From Chloroflexota bacterium (GTDB lineage Bacteria > Chloroflexota > Anaerolineae > Anaerolineales > Villigracilaceae), in the NCBI GenBank assembly GCA_016234485.1, contig JACRBL010000049.1, positions 17,095 through 81,094 on the forward strand: a stretch of DNA of 64,000 bases, read 5' to 3'. Under the pieces are notes generated by a model. That model did no database searches, was not told the DNA's origin, and saw nothing but the letters and a program-made list of their open reading frames with translations. The position numbers were made by a program, and so were the translations under genes. Of this stretch, positions 19,928 to 30,064 are shown piece after piece (the stretch's first letter is position 1; each line of letters opens with the position of its first letter).

Positions 19928-20572
19928 TTGAACCTGGACCAAATTTACGATCTGCATGTTGAAAGCCTCGTGCGCATGCTTGCTTTACGCGATATCGAGA
20001 CAGAAACGCATACCCAGCGTGTTGCGGCCGCGGTCCAGGGTCTGGCGTATATCTGGGAGTTTCCATCGAACCAAATTGTTCACCTCCGCCGCGGCGCGTT
20101 ATTGCATGACATCGGAAAGATTGGCGTGCCTGACCATATCCTGCGCAAAAACGTCCCGCTCACGGCGGAAGAGCGCGCCATAATTTCTAGGCATCCTGCT
20201 GTTGCGTATGAATTATTGTCCCCATTATCCTATCTTCGCCCGGCATTGGATATCCCTTATTGCCACCATGAGAAATGGGATGGGACGGGTTATCCGCGCG
20301 GCCTGAAAGGAAGGCAAATTCCCTTTGCCGCGCGGCTTTTTGCCGTCGTGGACACCTGGGATGCCCTGCTTTCCGATCGCCCCTATCGCCTTGCCTGGTC
20401 GGTAGACCAAACCAGGGATTATATGCGGGCTCAATCCGGTAAATCCTTTGAACCGAATATCGTGGAAACCTTCCTAAGCGCTCTGGATGCCTCAAATAAG
20501 ATTGCCTTTTGCCCATCGGCATCGAAATCGCCTTCTCTCCGTTTCGCTGATTTAAGTGGGATATCGGCTTAA
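19928..20572 (+). CDS. HD-GYP domain phosphohydrolase
   Basis: LLHDIGKIGVPDHIL ... HHEKWDGTGYPRGLKG. Confidence 0.9.
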   Translation: MNLDQIYDLHVESLVRMLALRDIETETHTQRVAAAVQGLAYIWEFPSNQIVHLRRGALLHDIGKIGVPDHILRKNVPLTAEERAIISRHPAVAYELLSPLSYLRPALDIPYCHHEKWDGTGYPRGLKGRQIPFAARLFAVVDTWDALLSDRPYRLAWSVDQTRDYMRAQSGKSFEPNIVETFLSALDASNKIAFCPSASKSPSLRFADLSGISA

Positions 20573-20596
20573 GTTCAGCAATTTCGGAGGCCCGGA

Positions 20597-20629
20597 AATA
20601 AACCTCGAAATAAACTTTCGCCCGATGAC
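20597..20629 (+). promoter_or_regulatory. Shared upstream motif, copy B
   Basis: AATAAACCTCGAAATAAACTTTCGCCCGATGAC, then GGCTAAACTACATTCACAAACA. Confidence 0.65.
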
Positions 20630-20692
20630 AGGGGGAATATGGAAGGCTAAACTACATTCACAAACAATCCGTGAATCAATTGGAGACCTTCC

Positions 20693-21664
20693 ATGTCAAA
20701 CACACAAAGACTCAAAAACGATTTCAATTTCAAAAAAATGACCGTCCCACTGGTGGTCATGCTCGCCTTTCTGACCCTGGGATTCGTGATGTGGCGTTCC
20801 TCGGGCGCGATTATGGCGCTGTTTTTCTTTGGTTACATCGGCATTTCTGTTGGCATTGGCTTGGGGTTATATGCCGCCCTGCCCAAAAAGAAAAAACCGC
20901 TTGGCCGTAAACTGTCGCTCTTCCTGGTTGGCTCGTTCCTGGTCGGGTTTGCCGCGATTTACGGCGGCGAGAATATGCAGATCGAAGGCATGTTCTTCGG
21001 ATTGCTGAGCGGAGTCTTTCAGGCGGCAGTTGTCCACTACCTGATCGCCAAAGTTTTCGGTCCGATGTTGTTCGGACGCATCTGGTGTGGGTGGGCTTGC
21101 TGGACGGTGATGATATTGGATCTGCTACCTTTTCAGCGCCCGGCGGGTCGTTTGTCCGGACGTTGGGGCTGGTTCCGTTACCTGCACTTTATCCTTAGCC
21201 TCGGGCTGGTCGCGGCGGCCTGGTACGGATTTGGCTTCCGCGAAGGCGCAATGGGACAAGCCGCTCTGGTCTGGTACATCGTCGGCAACCTGTTCTATTA
21301 CCTGATCGGGATCGCGCTGGCTTATGCCTTGAAAGATAACCGCGCGTTTTGCAAATACATTTGTCCGGTGACTGTGCCGCTGAAAATCACCTCCCGCTTT
21401 GCCCTGCTCAAAATTGGCGGTGAAGCCGAGAAGTGCAATGACTGCCAGGCCTGCGTGAAGATGTGCCCGATGGATATCCGCGTGCCCGAATATATTCTCA
21501 ACAACCAGCGCGTGCTTTCCACGGAATGCAGTCTATGCCAAACCTGCATCACGGTCTGCGCCAAGGATGCGTTGAAACTATCCTTTGGCTTCGACTTGGG
21601 CGGCAAGGATTTACTCCGCGAGCGCGCCCCCAAGTTGCCCGCTGAGGCTGTGGCAGCGGATTAA
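20693..21664 (+). CDS. NapH/NosR-like membrane 4Fe-4S ferredoxin protein
   Basis: Several TM segments; FCKYICPVTVPLK; CNDCQACVKMCPMDIRVPEY and CSLCQTCITVCAKDAL. Confidence 0.85.
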   Translation: MSNTQRLKNDFNFKKMTVPLVVMLAFLTLGFVMWRSSGAIMALFFFGYIGISVGIGLGLYAALPKKKKPLGRKLSLFLVGSFLVGFAAIYGGENMQIEGMFFGLLSGVFQAAVVHYLIAKVFGPMLFGRIWCGWACWTVMILDLLPFQRPAGRLSGRWGWFRYLHFILSLGLVAAAWYGFGFREGAMGQAALVWYIVGNLFYYLIGIALAYALKDNRAFCKYICPVTVPLKITSRFALLKIGGEAEKCNDCQACVKMCPMDIRVPEYILNNQRVLSTECSLCQTCITVCAKDALKLSFGFDLGGKDLLRERAPKLPAEAVAAD

Positions 21665-21672
21665 TCAGACAA

Positions 21673-21701
21673 ACCCTAAAGGTCTCTGAGACCTTTAGGG
21701 T
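21673..21701. repeat. Perfect palindromic hairpin ACCCTAAAGGTCTCTGAGACCTTTAGGGT
   Basis: 13-14 bp stem; same layout as 40978 and 56545. Confidence 0.75.
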
Positions 21702-21724
21702 CTCAACAACAGGAGAATCTTCAA

Positions 21725-22351
21725 ATGAAACGAAAACCCTTCACCCTCGCTGTGACATACTGGATCGCGATCATCGTCATTGCCCATTTCTTTGCGCCGC
21801 CAGGATACGTTTGGACGCAAAATACGATCAGTGAACTGGCCTCCCAGGGCCACACATACAAGTGGATCATGCAGGCCGGCCTGTCGGGTTTCGGCGCCCT
21901 GGTAATGCTGGCCGTTGGAATGTCCATCTTTAGAACGAAAAAGGCGCTCATTCCCGTGCTCCCCGTGATGCTGTATGGTCTGGGCGTATTCTTATCTGGC
22001 ATCTATTGCGCCGCGCCGATCGATCCTTCGATTGAGTACTCAGTTGCGGAAGCTAGGTTACATTCTACCTTTGCAACAGCAGCGGGTTTGAGTCTGAGTG
22101 CGGGCATTTTGTGGCACATTTTCGCATCTTCCAATGGAAGTGAAAAACTGGCGCACACCATCTTTCTCGCCGCCGTGGTTGGTTTTTCGATGCTCTTTGG
22201 CTTGGTTGAGAACGGCACGATTGATGCCGGATTAGGGATTGTGCAACGATGCGTCTATTTGAGCGGTTTTGCCTGGCTTATCTATCAAGAACACACATTT
22301 GTGAATAAACGACAAACCCAAGCGAGTTTTCAGAAAGAGTTTGCTGCATGA
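21725..22351 (+). CDS. DUF998-like integral membrane protein
   Basis: 208 aa hydrophobic; TQNTISELASQGHTYKWIMQAGL resembles the DUF998 N-terminal pattern. Confidence 0.6.
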   Translation: MKRKPFTLAVTYWIAIIVIAHFFAPPGYVWTQNTISELASQGHTYKWIMQAGLSGFGALVMLAVGMSIFRTKKALIPVLPVMLYGLGVFLSGIYCAAPIDPSIEYSVAEARLHSTFATAAGLSLSAGILWHIFASSNGSEKLAHTIFLAAVVGFSMLFGLVENGTIDAGLGIVQRCVYLSGFAWLIYQEHTFVNKRQTQASFQKEFAA

Positions 22352-23838
22352 AAATTACACTTTATTACCTCCTTGTCGGAATCCTGTTTTTGGCAGGCGT
22401 GGGATTGTTCACACTCTTCAACCAGGGTATTCTCGACTTCAACCAGCCATACGCCCGCAATCTCCCGCAAAGGCTTGGGGATCACAATCCGGTTGTGGCG
22501 TTTGTGAACGTCAACGTTGTCCCGATGGACAGTGAACGGATTTTGGATGACCAGACTGTCGTCGTGCGCGACGGGGCGATTGAGTCGATTGGGTCCAGCG
22601 GCCAGATCGAAGTCCCGGCTGAGGCGTTGATCGTAGATGGGCGCGGAAAATATCTCATGCCCGGTCTGGTTGACATGCACGTCCATGTGACCAATGAAAA
22701 CGAGTTATTTCTCTTCGTCGCCCATGGCGTGACCTCAGTGCGTAACCTATGGGGCGGGCTGAACGGCGCCGACCATTTAGGGTGGCGCGCTAAAATCGAG
22801 GCTGGCGAAATGTTTGGGCCGACTCTCTACACCGCCGGTCCGATCATGGAAGGTCCCCCCAAGACCGTGCCGTGGATGCAGGTCTACGAAGACCCGGAAA
22901 GTGCGGCAGAAGCGGTCAATCAGCAGATTGACCAAGGCTACGATTTCATCAAGGTCTACGACTACATCAGCCTGCCGGTGTATGAGGCTGTCATCGAGAC
23001 GGCTCAGGCCCGGGGCGTGATGGTGGTGGGTCACACTCCCAGGAAGGTCGGGCTGGAACGGGTTTTGAACAGCGGGCAGGTTACCATCGAGCATATCTCG
23101 GGGTTTATTGACGCAGACGCCGGGGAGTACGGCGTCCCGGAGAGCGAGTTGCCGACATACGCAAAGATGGCCGCGGCTGACGGCGTCTACATCTGCCCGA
23201 CGATTGCCGTGTACCAGTTGTATGTTCCCGATGAAGATTTGCACCTGTTGGTAGAACGCCCGGAAATGGACTTGGTCTCTCCCAGGACGAAATTCATGTG
23301 GAAATATCTCCAGCGCCCCGGTTCGATGGGCAATGTCACTTATCAGGGTGATTACCCGGCCCGCATCAACGAGATGTTCTTGAACGTCACCCGTATCCTG
23401 CACGAACACGGCGTGAAGTTCATCCTGGGAACCGACACCAACAATCCCTACCTGGTTCCCGGCGCATCCCTGTTCGATGAGTTGGATTACCTGGTCGAGG
23501 CTGGGTTTAGTCCCTACGAAGCCCTCGAAACTGGCACTCGCAACGCCGCTGAAGCGATGGGCAAGTCCGATGAGTTCGGCACCATCGAAGTTGGCAAACG
23601 CGCGGACTTGATCCTGCTGGAAAATAATCCTTTATTGGATGTGAGCAATATCCAAAACCGATCGGGCGTGATGGTGCGCGGTCGCTGGCTGACCAACGAA
23701 CAATTGCAGTCCATGTTGGATGGGTTGGTTGAATCCTACAAGCCCAATTTGGTGGAGCGTCTTTGGCCGCTCGGTTTGATGGCGCTCTCAATTTACATGA
23801 TCGTTCGAAAGGCGCGACGGACTTCACGGGAGCAATAA
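22348..23838 (+). CDS. Membrane-anchored metal-dependent amidohydrolase
   Basis: LMPGLVDMHVHVT, MVVGHTPRK, TIEHISGF, FILGTDTN, GTIEVGKRADLILLENNPL; ATGA overlap with upstream gene. Confidence 0.88.
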   Translation: MKITLYYLLVGILFLAGVGLFTLFNQGILDFNQPYARNLPQRLGDHNPVVAFVNVNVVPMDSERILDDQTVVVRDGAIESIGSSGQIEVPAEALIVDGRGKYLMPGLVDMHVHVTNENELFLFVAHGVTSVRNLWGGLNGADHLGWRAKIEAGEMFGPTLYTAGPIMEGPPKTVPWMQVYEDPESAAEAVNQQIDQGYDFIKVYDYISLPVYEAVIETAQARGVMVVGHTPRKVGLERVLNSGQVTIEHISGFIDADAGEYGVPESELPTYAKMAAADGVYICPTIAVYQLYVPDEDLHLLVERPEMDLVSPRTKFMWKYLQRPGSMGNVTYQGDYPARINEMFLNVTRILHEHGVKFILGTDTNNPYLVPGASLFDELDYLVEAGFSPYEALETGTRNAAEAMGKSDEFGTIEVGKRADLILLENNPLLDVSNIQNRSGVMVRGRWLTNEQLQSMLDGLVESYKPNLVERLWPLGLMALSIYMIVRKARRTSREQ

Positions 23839-23839
23839 G

Positions 23840-24685
23840 ATGGATGATAAAAAACCTACTCTGCCCTCGGAGGATGAAAAAGGGATTCATTATGAAATCA
23901 AAGTCAAAGGTCAGTTGGAAGAACATTGGGCTGATTGGTTGGGCGGTCTAAGCATCACGCACGACGCACATGGAAATTCGCTCCTGACCGGCGTCGTCCC
24001 CGACCAGGCCGCGTTGCATGGAATTCTGGCGCAGATCCGCGATTTGGGATTGACTCTGATCTCGCTGACGCCTCAAGACGTGGAAAAAATGGAAGACACT
24101 GATGAAAACTCAATGGAAACACCACCCGAAGTTCCGAATAACATCCATTATGCAGGTTTTGCCAAACGGCTGACAGCCTTTGCATTCGACTACCTCATCA
24201 TCTGCGGTTATATCGCCCTGCTGATCGCAGCAACCTTGGCGGTATTCAAGATCGCCGAGTTCATGGGACTGTCTTTAGGCTGGCCAGAGAATCCTCTCCT
24301 GGCTGACCTGATGGCCTTTGTTACATTGATCCTGCCCGTCATTCTGTATTTCACCCTGCAAGAGAGTTCTCCCAGGCAGGCGACCTGGGGCAAGAGAAAA
24401 GCGGGCATTCGCGCGGTCAACGCCAATGGTGAGACATTGACCAGGCTGCAAGCCTTTGTACGTTCCCTGGTTAAGTTCCTGCCCTGGCAAATCGCCCACA
24501 CCAGTATTTATCACATTGAAGGATTACCGTTTGCACCTGTGGAGCCATCCCCTATGGTGATAACCGGGTTCGTACTGGTTTACCTGTTAGTCGGGATTTA
24601 TGTCGCTTCGGCGCTGATCTCGAAAAAACACCGCACGCCCTATGACTGGGCATCCGGTTCGTATGTAATCGTTGAAAAAGGATAA
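23840..24685 (+). CDS. RDD-family membrane protein
   Basis: YAGFAKRLTAFAFDYLIICGYIALL ... RQATWGKRKAGIRAVNANGETLTRLQAFVRSLVK. Confidence 0.8.
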   Translation: MDDKKPTLPSEDEKGIHYEIKVKGQLEEHWADWLGGLSITHDAHGNSLLTGVVPDQAALHGILAQIRDLGLTLISLTPQDVEKMEDTDENSMETPPEVPNNIHYAGFAKRLTAFAFDYLIICGYIALLIAATLAVFKIAEFMGLSLGWPENPLLADLMAFVTLILPVILYFTLQESSPRQATWGKRKAGIRAVNANGETLTRLQAFVRSLVKFLPWQIAHTSIYHIEGLPFAPVEPSPMVITGFVLVYLLVGIYVASALISKKHRTPYDWASGSYVIVEKG

Positions 24686-24732
24686 CGGTTGCAATTAACA
24701 GATTCTTCTAAATTTGGAAAAGGAAATTTGAA

Positions 24733-26652
24733 ATGAAAAAAATCAACAAAAAAACGATCATCATGGGAATGATCTCAATTCTGATAGCGGTTGCCGGAAC
24801 CTTCCCCGCAGCCTGGGCCCTGCCCGTTGTGGCGGGACCCGCCCACAGTCCCGCGGAACCGACCGATCCCATTGAGGTGGGGGCCTTCCTGGATGGCGTG
24901 ATGGCGTCCGAAATGACCAAGAATCAAGTCCCGGGCGCGGTTGTGGTGGTCGTCAAGGACGGTGAAGTCCTGTACGCCAGGGGTTATGGTTACGCCGACC
25001 TGGAAACGCGGAAACCTGTGGATCCCGCGACCACGCTGTTCCGCCCTGGTTCGGTCTCGAAGTTGTTCGTGTGGACTTCGGTGATGCAGCTCGTCGAGCA
25101 AGGCCGGCTCTCGCTGGACGCGGATGTGAACGGGTATTTGGATTTCAAAATCCCCGCCACTTATCCCGAACCGATCACGCTCAAGATGCTGATGTCCCAC
25201 ACGCCCGGCTTCGAAGAAAACGACGCGGAATTGTTCAAAAATAACGCAGACGGGATGCTGCCACTGGATGCATATCTCAAGAACCACATTCCTGCGCGCG
25301 TCTTTGCGCCCGGAACGGTCAGCGCATACTCCAATTATGGAACGGCGCTGGCGGGATATATCGTGGAGCGCGTTTCGGGCATGCCGTTTTACGAGTATGT
25401 GGAAAAGAATATTTTCGAGCCGCTGGGGATGACGCACGCCACCCTCCACCAGCCCCTGCCTGAAAACCTGGCAACGGACATGTCGGGCGGATACAACTAT
25501 GTGAACGGCGACTATTTGAAAACCGGGTTCGAATATGTGGTTGGTTACCCGGCAGGCGGGGCGAGCGCTTCCGGGCTGGACATGGCAAAGTTCATGATTG
25601 CCCATCTGCAAAACGGGCGTTATGGTGAAACGCGCATCCTGGAAGAGGAAACCGCCATCCAGATGCACAGTCAGTTGTTCACGTCCGATCCGCGCCTGAC
25701 GGGCATGGCTTATGGTTTCGGCGAGAAGTTCATCAACGGACAGCGCGTTATCGGGCATGGCGGCGACACGATGGTTTTCCACTCGAGACTCTTTCTCATC
25801 CCCGAGCAAAGCCTGGGAGTCTTCATCTCCACCAACGCTGCTGGCGGGGCAGATGCGGGGGAGGCAGTAGAGCGGGCTTTTGTCGAACGTTATTTCCCGG
25901 CCGAGCCTGCAGTCAAGCCGATCCCTGCAGCGGATTCCGAGGCGCGCATTGCCGCGTATACGGGCGAATACTACCTCTCACGCGGTAATTTCTCCGGGTT
26001 CTATAAAGCCTTCGGGTTACTAGCCCCAACCTCGGTCAGTGTGGATGAGAATCAACGCGTGCTCGCCATGGGGGCGCAATTTGTGGAGACAGAACCCGGA
26101 TTGCTGGTCAAAGTGGATCAACCGGATTTCAAACTGGTCATGAAAGAGGAAAATGGCCGGGTGATGATTTCTTCCTCGTCACCGGCCGCCTGGATCAAAG
26201 CCCGTTGGTATGAGAGGGTTTCCCTGCACCGGTTCATTCTCATCGGCGGTTTGATCCTGTTCCTGGTAGCGATGTTCAACTGGATCAAAGCCTTCTTCGC
26301 TGGCCTGTTCAAGCGCGAGCCGCGCCCGTTCCTGTCCCGTCTTGCGCGCCTGGCTGGCGGTCTGTTTGGATTGTCTTACCTGGTATTCCTTGTAATGCTG
26401 GTAACGCTGATATCGGAAGTAGACCCGGCGTTCGGTATTCCCAGCATGAACTTTGGGAGGCCCTCCTGGTTTGGGATGATGATGACCTTGCCGGTCGCGA
26501 TGGCAATTTTCGGGTTGTTGATGACGCCGTTTTCCGTTTTGGCTTGGGCGAAGCGCTACTGGACGGTCGGCGCACGCCTCTCGTATACCCTCCTGACCAT
26601 CTGGGGTCTGGCTGTGATCTGGTCCCTGTATTTCTGGAACCTTCTACTCTAG
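24733..26652 (+). CDS. Serine beta-lactamase/transpeptidase-like hydrolase with C-terminal TM region
   Basis: Signal peptide; SVSK (SxxK), YSNYG (YxN), GHGGDTMVFHS; several C-terminal TM helices. Confidence 0.88.
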   Translation: MKKINKKTIIMGMISILIAVAGTFPAAWALPVVAGPAHSPAEPTDPIEVGAFLDGVMASEMTKNQVPGAVVVVVKDGEVLYARGYGYADLETRKPVDPATTLFRPGSVSKLFVWTSVMQLVEQGRLSLDADVNGYLDFKIPATYPEPITLKMLMSHTPGFEENDAELFKNNADGMLPLDAYLKNHIPARVFAPGTVSAYSNYGTALAGYIVERVSGMPFYEYVEKNIFEPLGMTHATLHQPLPENLATDMSGGYNYVNGDYLKTGFEYVVGYPAGGASASGLDMAKFMIAHLQNGRYGETRILEEETAIQMHSQLFTSDPRLTGMAYGFGEKFINGQRVIGHGGDTMVFHSRLFLIPEQSLGVFISTNAAGGADAGEAVERAFVERYFPAEPAVKPIPAADSEARIAAYTGEYYLSRGNFSGFYKAFGLLAPTSVSVDENQRVLAMGAQFVETEPGLLVKVDQPDFKLVMKEENGRVMISSSSPAAWIKARWYERVSLHRFILIGGLILFLVAMFNWIKAFFAGLFKREPRPFLSRLARLAGGLFGLSYLVFLVMLVTLISEVDPAFGIPSMNFGRPSWFGMMMTLPVAMAIFGLLMTPFSVLAWAKRYWTVGARLSYTLLTIWGLAVIWSLYFWNLLL

Positions 26653-26718
26653 GTTCTTCGGTTGAGTTTTTTAAAGTTGACACTTGTAACACTTTGGTTG
26701 CAAACAAGGAGATTTGAA

Positions 26719-27762
26719 ATGAAAAGAATCAATAAAAAAGCAGGCTGCCTAACCCTCGTAGCCATTCTGCTCATCGCGGTCGGAATCCTAGCTTATCGGT
26801 TCGACCAGCCGGGAGAAGTTCCCGCAGTCATTTTCCAGGCGTCACCCGATTGGGAAACGTCTGTAGACCGTCCCGATATCCAACGAGAGCATGTATTAAT
26901 TCAGAGTGGCAAGGTCCAACTCGAAGCAGACCTGCTGATTCCCGTTGGCGGAAAAGAGAAAAAAGGCGCAGTCATCTTCATTGCAGGTTCAGGCCCTGTG
27001 ACTTATCAAGCCTATTTTGGCATCACCCAAAAATATGTACAGGATGTTTTTCTTCCGCGGGATATGGCGGTTCTGTATGTCAACAAACGCGGGATGGGCG
27101 AGTCGCAGGGAAATTGGAAACATCAGGATTTTCAAGACAGAGCGGATGATTTGTATGCTACGGTGCAGTTCCTAAAAGAACATGAAGAGATTGACCCTGA
27201 CCGCATCGGGATCATTGGGCATAGCCAGGGCGGTTGGATCGTCCCATTAACCGCTTCCCAACATGAGGATGTGGCCTTCTTCGTGAGCCTGGTTGGTCCA
27301 ACCACGGTTGTTTGGGAACAGATGGAAGATGACTATGAAAATGGGTTCCGTTGCCAGGGATATGAAGGCGCCGAGTTGGAGGAAAAGGTTGAGTCGATTT
27401 TGAAATGGGATCGAATTGGCGCCAAAATTGGAAAAATAATTCCTCTGGGTGAGATAGGTTTTCAGGCTGGTATTTTTGATTATGACCCGCGCCAGGCGTT
27501 GCAGACGGTCAAAAGCCCCGGCTTGCTGGTCTTCGCAGAAAATGATCCCACTGTGCCTGCCGATCAAAACCTGGCGCGCTTCGATGAAATTTTCAATGGC
27601 AACCCGCCGGACAACCTGCAAACCGTCACGATCTCAGGCGCGTATCACACGTTCCACTTGATGGATAAGTGTCTAAATTCCATTGATCAGATCTTATCCG
27701 CGCCGCTTTCTGATGAACTGGTTCAAGTGTTACAGGATTGGCTCACAAAGCAGGGATATTAG
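26719..27762 (+). CDS. Secreted/anchored alpha/beta hydrolase
   Basis: MKRINKKAG N-terminus after AAGGAG; nucleophile elbow GHSQGG; C-terminal AYHTFH. Confidence 0.8.
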   Translation: MKRINKKAGCLTLVAILLIAVGILAYRFDQPGEVPAVIFQASPDWETSVDRPDIQREHVLIQSGKVQLEADLLIPVGGKEKKGAVIFIAGSGPVTYQAYFGITQKYVQDVFLPRDMAVLYVNKRGMGESQGNWKHQDFQDRADDLYATVQFLKEHEEIDPDRIGIIGHSQGGWIVPLTASQHEDVAFFVSLVGPTTVVWEQMEDDYENGFRCQGYEGAELEEKVESILKWDRIGAKIGKIIPLGEIGFQAGIFDYDPRQALQTVKSPGLLVFAENDPTVPADQNLARFDEIFNGNPPDNLQTVTISGAYHTFHLMDKCLNSIDQILSAPLSDELVQVLQDWLTKQGY

Positions 27763-27792
27763 TAGAAGATGACAAATCAAAAAGGATAAACC

Positions 27793-28812
27793 ATGAGCGA
27801 CCAGAAACAAATCCTTGAGCGATACCTGAAGGCGAAGTTCAGCGACAAGACCGCGCTGTCCATTACCCGTGTCAACAAACTTGCCGACGGATGGGAAAGC
27901 GACAATCACTTTCTCACCGTTGAATATGGCGACATGCCTCGAACGCGCGAGGATTGGGTCTGGCGCATTTATTCCGGCGCGGGCAGTCAGGAAAAGGCGG
28001 CGCGCGAATTCCAAAGTATGAAAAAATTGCATGACGCTGGCTATCCCGTTCCGAGCGTTTTCCTTTTGGAGACTGGGCATTCACTGTTTGACAGACCCTT
28101 CATTATCATGGAATTCATCCCGGGCGAAATGATGTGGAACCTGCTCGACAACGCTTCCGTGGATGAGCAGGAGCGTCTCATTGATCAATTCTGCAGGTTA
28201 TTTGTTCGATTGCATAGTTTGGATTGGAAACAATTCGATGACAGCCTGCCGGACGACGATCCGTTCTTCTTTATTGACCGATGGCTGGCCGAGGCGCGCG
28301 GGGGGCTTCAAAATTTTCCCGAGGTGGACGTCTCCCCGTTTTTGGAATGGGTGGAGGCGCGGCGCGACTTGTTTGCCTGCGCGCGCCCATCGCCCGTTCA
28401 TCAGGATTTTCATCCCTTGAATATTCTGGTCAAAGCGGATGGCAGCGCGGCTGTCATAGATTGGACTGGTTATAACGTCACCGATCCGCGCTTCGACCTC
28501 GCCTGGACGCTTGTATTGGCGCATGCGCACGGCTCGCCCGCATGGCGCGGCCAGATTTTCAACGGCTATCAACGTCATGCGGAAAAGCCGGTGGAACACA
28601 TCGAAGCGTTCGAAGCCCTGGCCTGCGCGCGGCGTTTGTTCGACCTGACCATATCGCTCACGTATGGAGCAGAGCGTTTGGGAATGAACGATAAGGCTGT
28701 CGAATCAATGCGCTCTTATATGGACGGTCACAAGCGGGTTCATCGCCTTTTTGTCGAGCGCACCCGGTTACAGATCGATATATTCGATAAGTTGTTTGGG
28801 GAAAGCGGGTGA
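27793..28812 (+). CDS. APH-family phosphotransferase
   Basis: PFIIMEFIPG; catalytic-loop-like PVHQDFHPLNILVKADGSAAVIDWTGYNVTDPRFDLAW. Confidence 0.85.
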   Translation: MSDQKQILERYLKAKFSDKTALSITRVNKLADGWESDNHFLTVEYGDMPRTREDWVWRIYSGAGSQEKAAREFQSMKKLHDAGYPVPSVFLLETGHSLFDRPFIIMEFIPGEMMWNLLDNASVDEQERLIDQFCRLFVRLHSLDWKQFDDSLPDDDPFFFIDRWLAEARGGLQNFPEVDVSPFLEWVEARRDLFACARPSPVHQDFHPLNILVKADGSAAVIDWTGYNVTDPRFDLAWTLVLAHAHGSPAWRGQIFNGYQRHAEKPVEHIEAFEALACARRLFDLTISLTYGAERLGMNDKAVESMRSYMDGHKRVHRLFVERTRLQIDIFDKLFGESG

Positions 28813-28911
28813 TCGCAAAAGATGTGTCAAGGTTATTCAGAAAGAAGGAATACAAAATGAAAACCGCCTTTTCATTTTTGTTTTTTGTCATTCTGGGATA
28901 GCCACACCAAA

Positions 28912-28944
28912 GATAAACCTTTAAATAAACTTTCGCCCGATGAC
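28912..28944 (+). promoter_or_regulatory. Shared upstream motif, copy C
   Basis: GATAAACCTTTAAATAAACTTTCGCCCGATGAC, then GGCTACACTGGGTTTACAAACA. Confidence 0.65.
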
Positions 28945-29037
28945 TCTGACGGCATGGATGGCTACACTGGGTTTACAAACACAATGAAAACCAATATCGT
29001 TCGAACTAAAAAAGTTGATGAATCAAAGGAGTACAAA

Positions 29038-30048
29038 ATGAAAAACATTACCGCATCACGTAAGCGTATCGGCTGTCTGGGATGGGGATTGCGCATCCTG
29101 TTGACGGGCATGATCGTATTAATGATCCTGCTGTCTGTTGGTTACACCAGCCAACTCAAAACCACCGCAGCCGATTTTCAGCAGTTCCCGGCTCCGGGTC
29201 AATTGGTGGATGTGGGCGGTTATCGCATGCACATCTTCTGTCAAGGCGAAGGCAGTCCCACAGTTATAGTGGATAGCGGCCTGGGCGACTTTTCCCTTAG
29301 TTGGAGTCAGGTACAGCCAGAAGTGGCGCAGTTCTCCCGCATCTGCTCATATGATCGCGCCGGGTACGGTTGGAGTGACCCGCATCCCGTCTCCCGCACC
29401 GCGCAGCAGATCGCTCTCGAGTTGCATACCCTCCTGGATAAAGCCAATATCGAGGGTCCTTATGTCATGGTTGGGCATTCTTTGGGAGGCGCGCATGTGC
29501 GCATGTTTGCCAGTCTCTATCCGCAAGAAGTTGTCGGCATGGTTCTCGTAGATGCTATGCACGAAGACCTACAGACGCGGGATCCCCAACGGGTCCAGGA
29601 TCAACAACAGCTAACCGCGCAATGGGGCGTCATGAAATTTATGGCACAGTTTGGCATCCTGCGGATGATGGGCAAGTCCGCTGGCGAACAGTCCCTGCCT
29701 GCCCACGTCAAACAATTGCCGGCCGACAAACAAGAGGCGTATATGATTCTAATGTCTCATCCCGCTTTTTTTGAAACGGCGCTGGGCGAATGGCAAGTTG
29801 TGGACGAATCCTGTAAACAGCTCCGTGAGCTCGGGAAGTTGGGCGATCTTCCCCTTGTCGTGTTGACGGCGGGGAATAACCTGGAAAGCGTTTGGCAATC
29901 GCTTCAGGATGAATTAGCCTCACTGTCCACAAACAGCGCGCATGTGATAGCCGAAGGCAGTGGTCACTTTATTCACCTGGATCGTCCAGATTTGGTCATC
30001 ACGGCTATTCAACAGGTGGTAGATCAAAGCCGCGCTCGGACACCCTAG
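29038..30048 (+). CDS. Alpha/beta hydrolase with N-terminal membrane segment
   Basis: IVDSGLGDFSLSW; SYDRAGYGWSD; GHSLGGAHVR; GSGHFIHLDRPD. Confidence 0.88.
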   Translation: MKNITASRKRIGCLGWGLRILLTGMIVLMILLSVGYTSQLKTTAADFQQFPAPGQLVDVGGYRMHIFCQGEGSPTVIVDSGLGDFSLSWSQVQPEVAQFSRICSYDRAGYGWSDPHPVSRTAQQIALELHTLLDKANIEGPYVMVGHSLGGAHVRMFASLYPQEVVGMVLVDAMHEDLQTRDPQRVQDQQQLTAQWGVMKFMAQFGILRMMGKSAGEQSLPAHVKQLPADKQEAYMILMSHPAFFETALGEWQVVDESCKQLRELGKLGDLPLVVLTAGNNLESVWQSLQDELASLSTNSAHVIAEGSGHFIHLDRPDLVITAIQQVVDQSRARTP

Positions 30049-30064
30049 ACTTTTGGAATACAAA

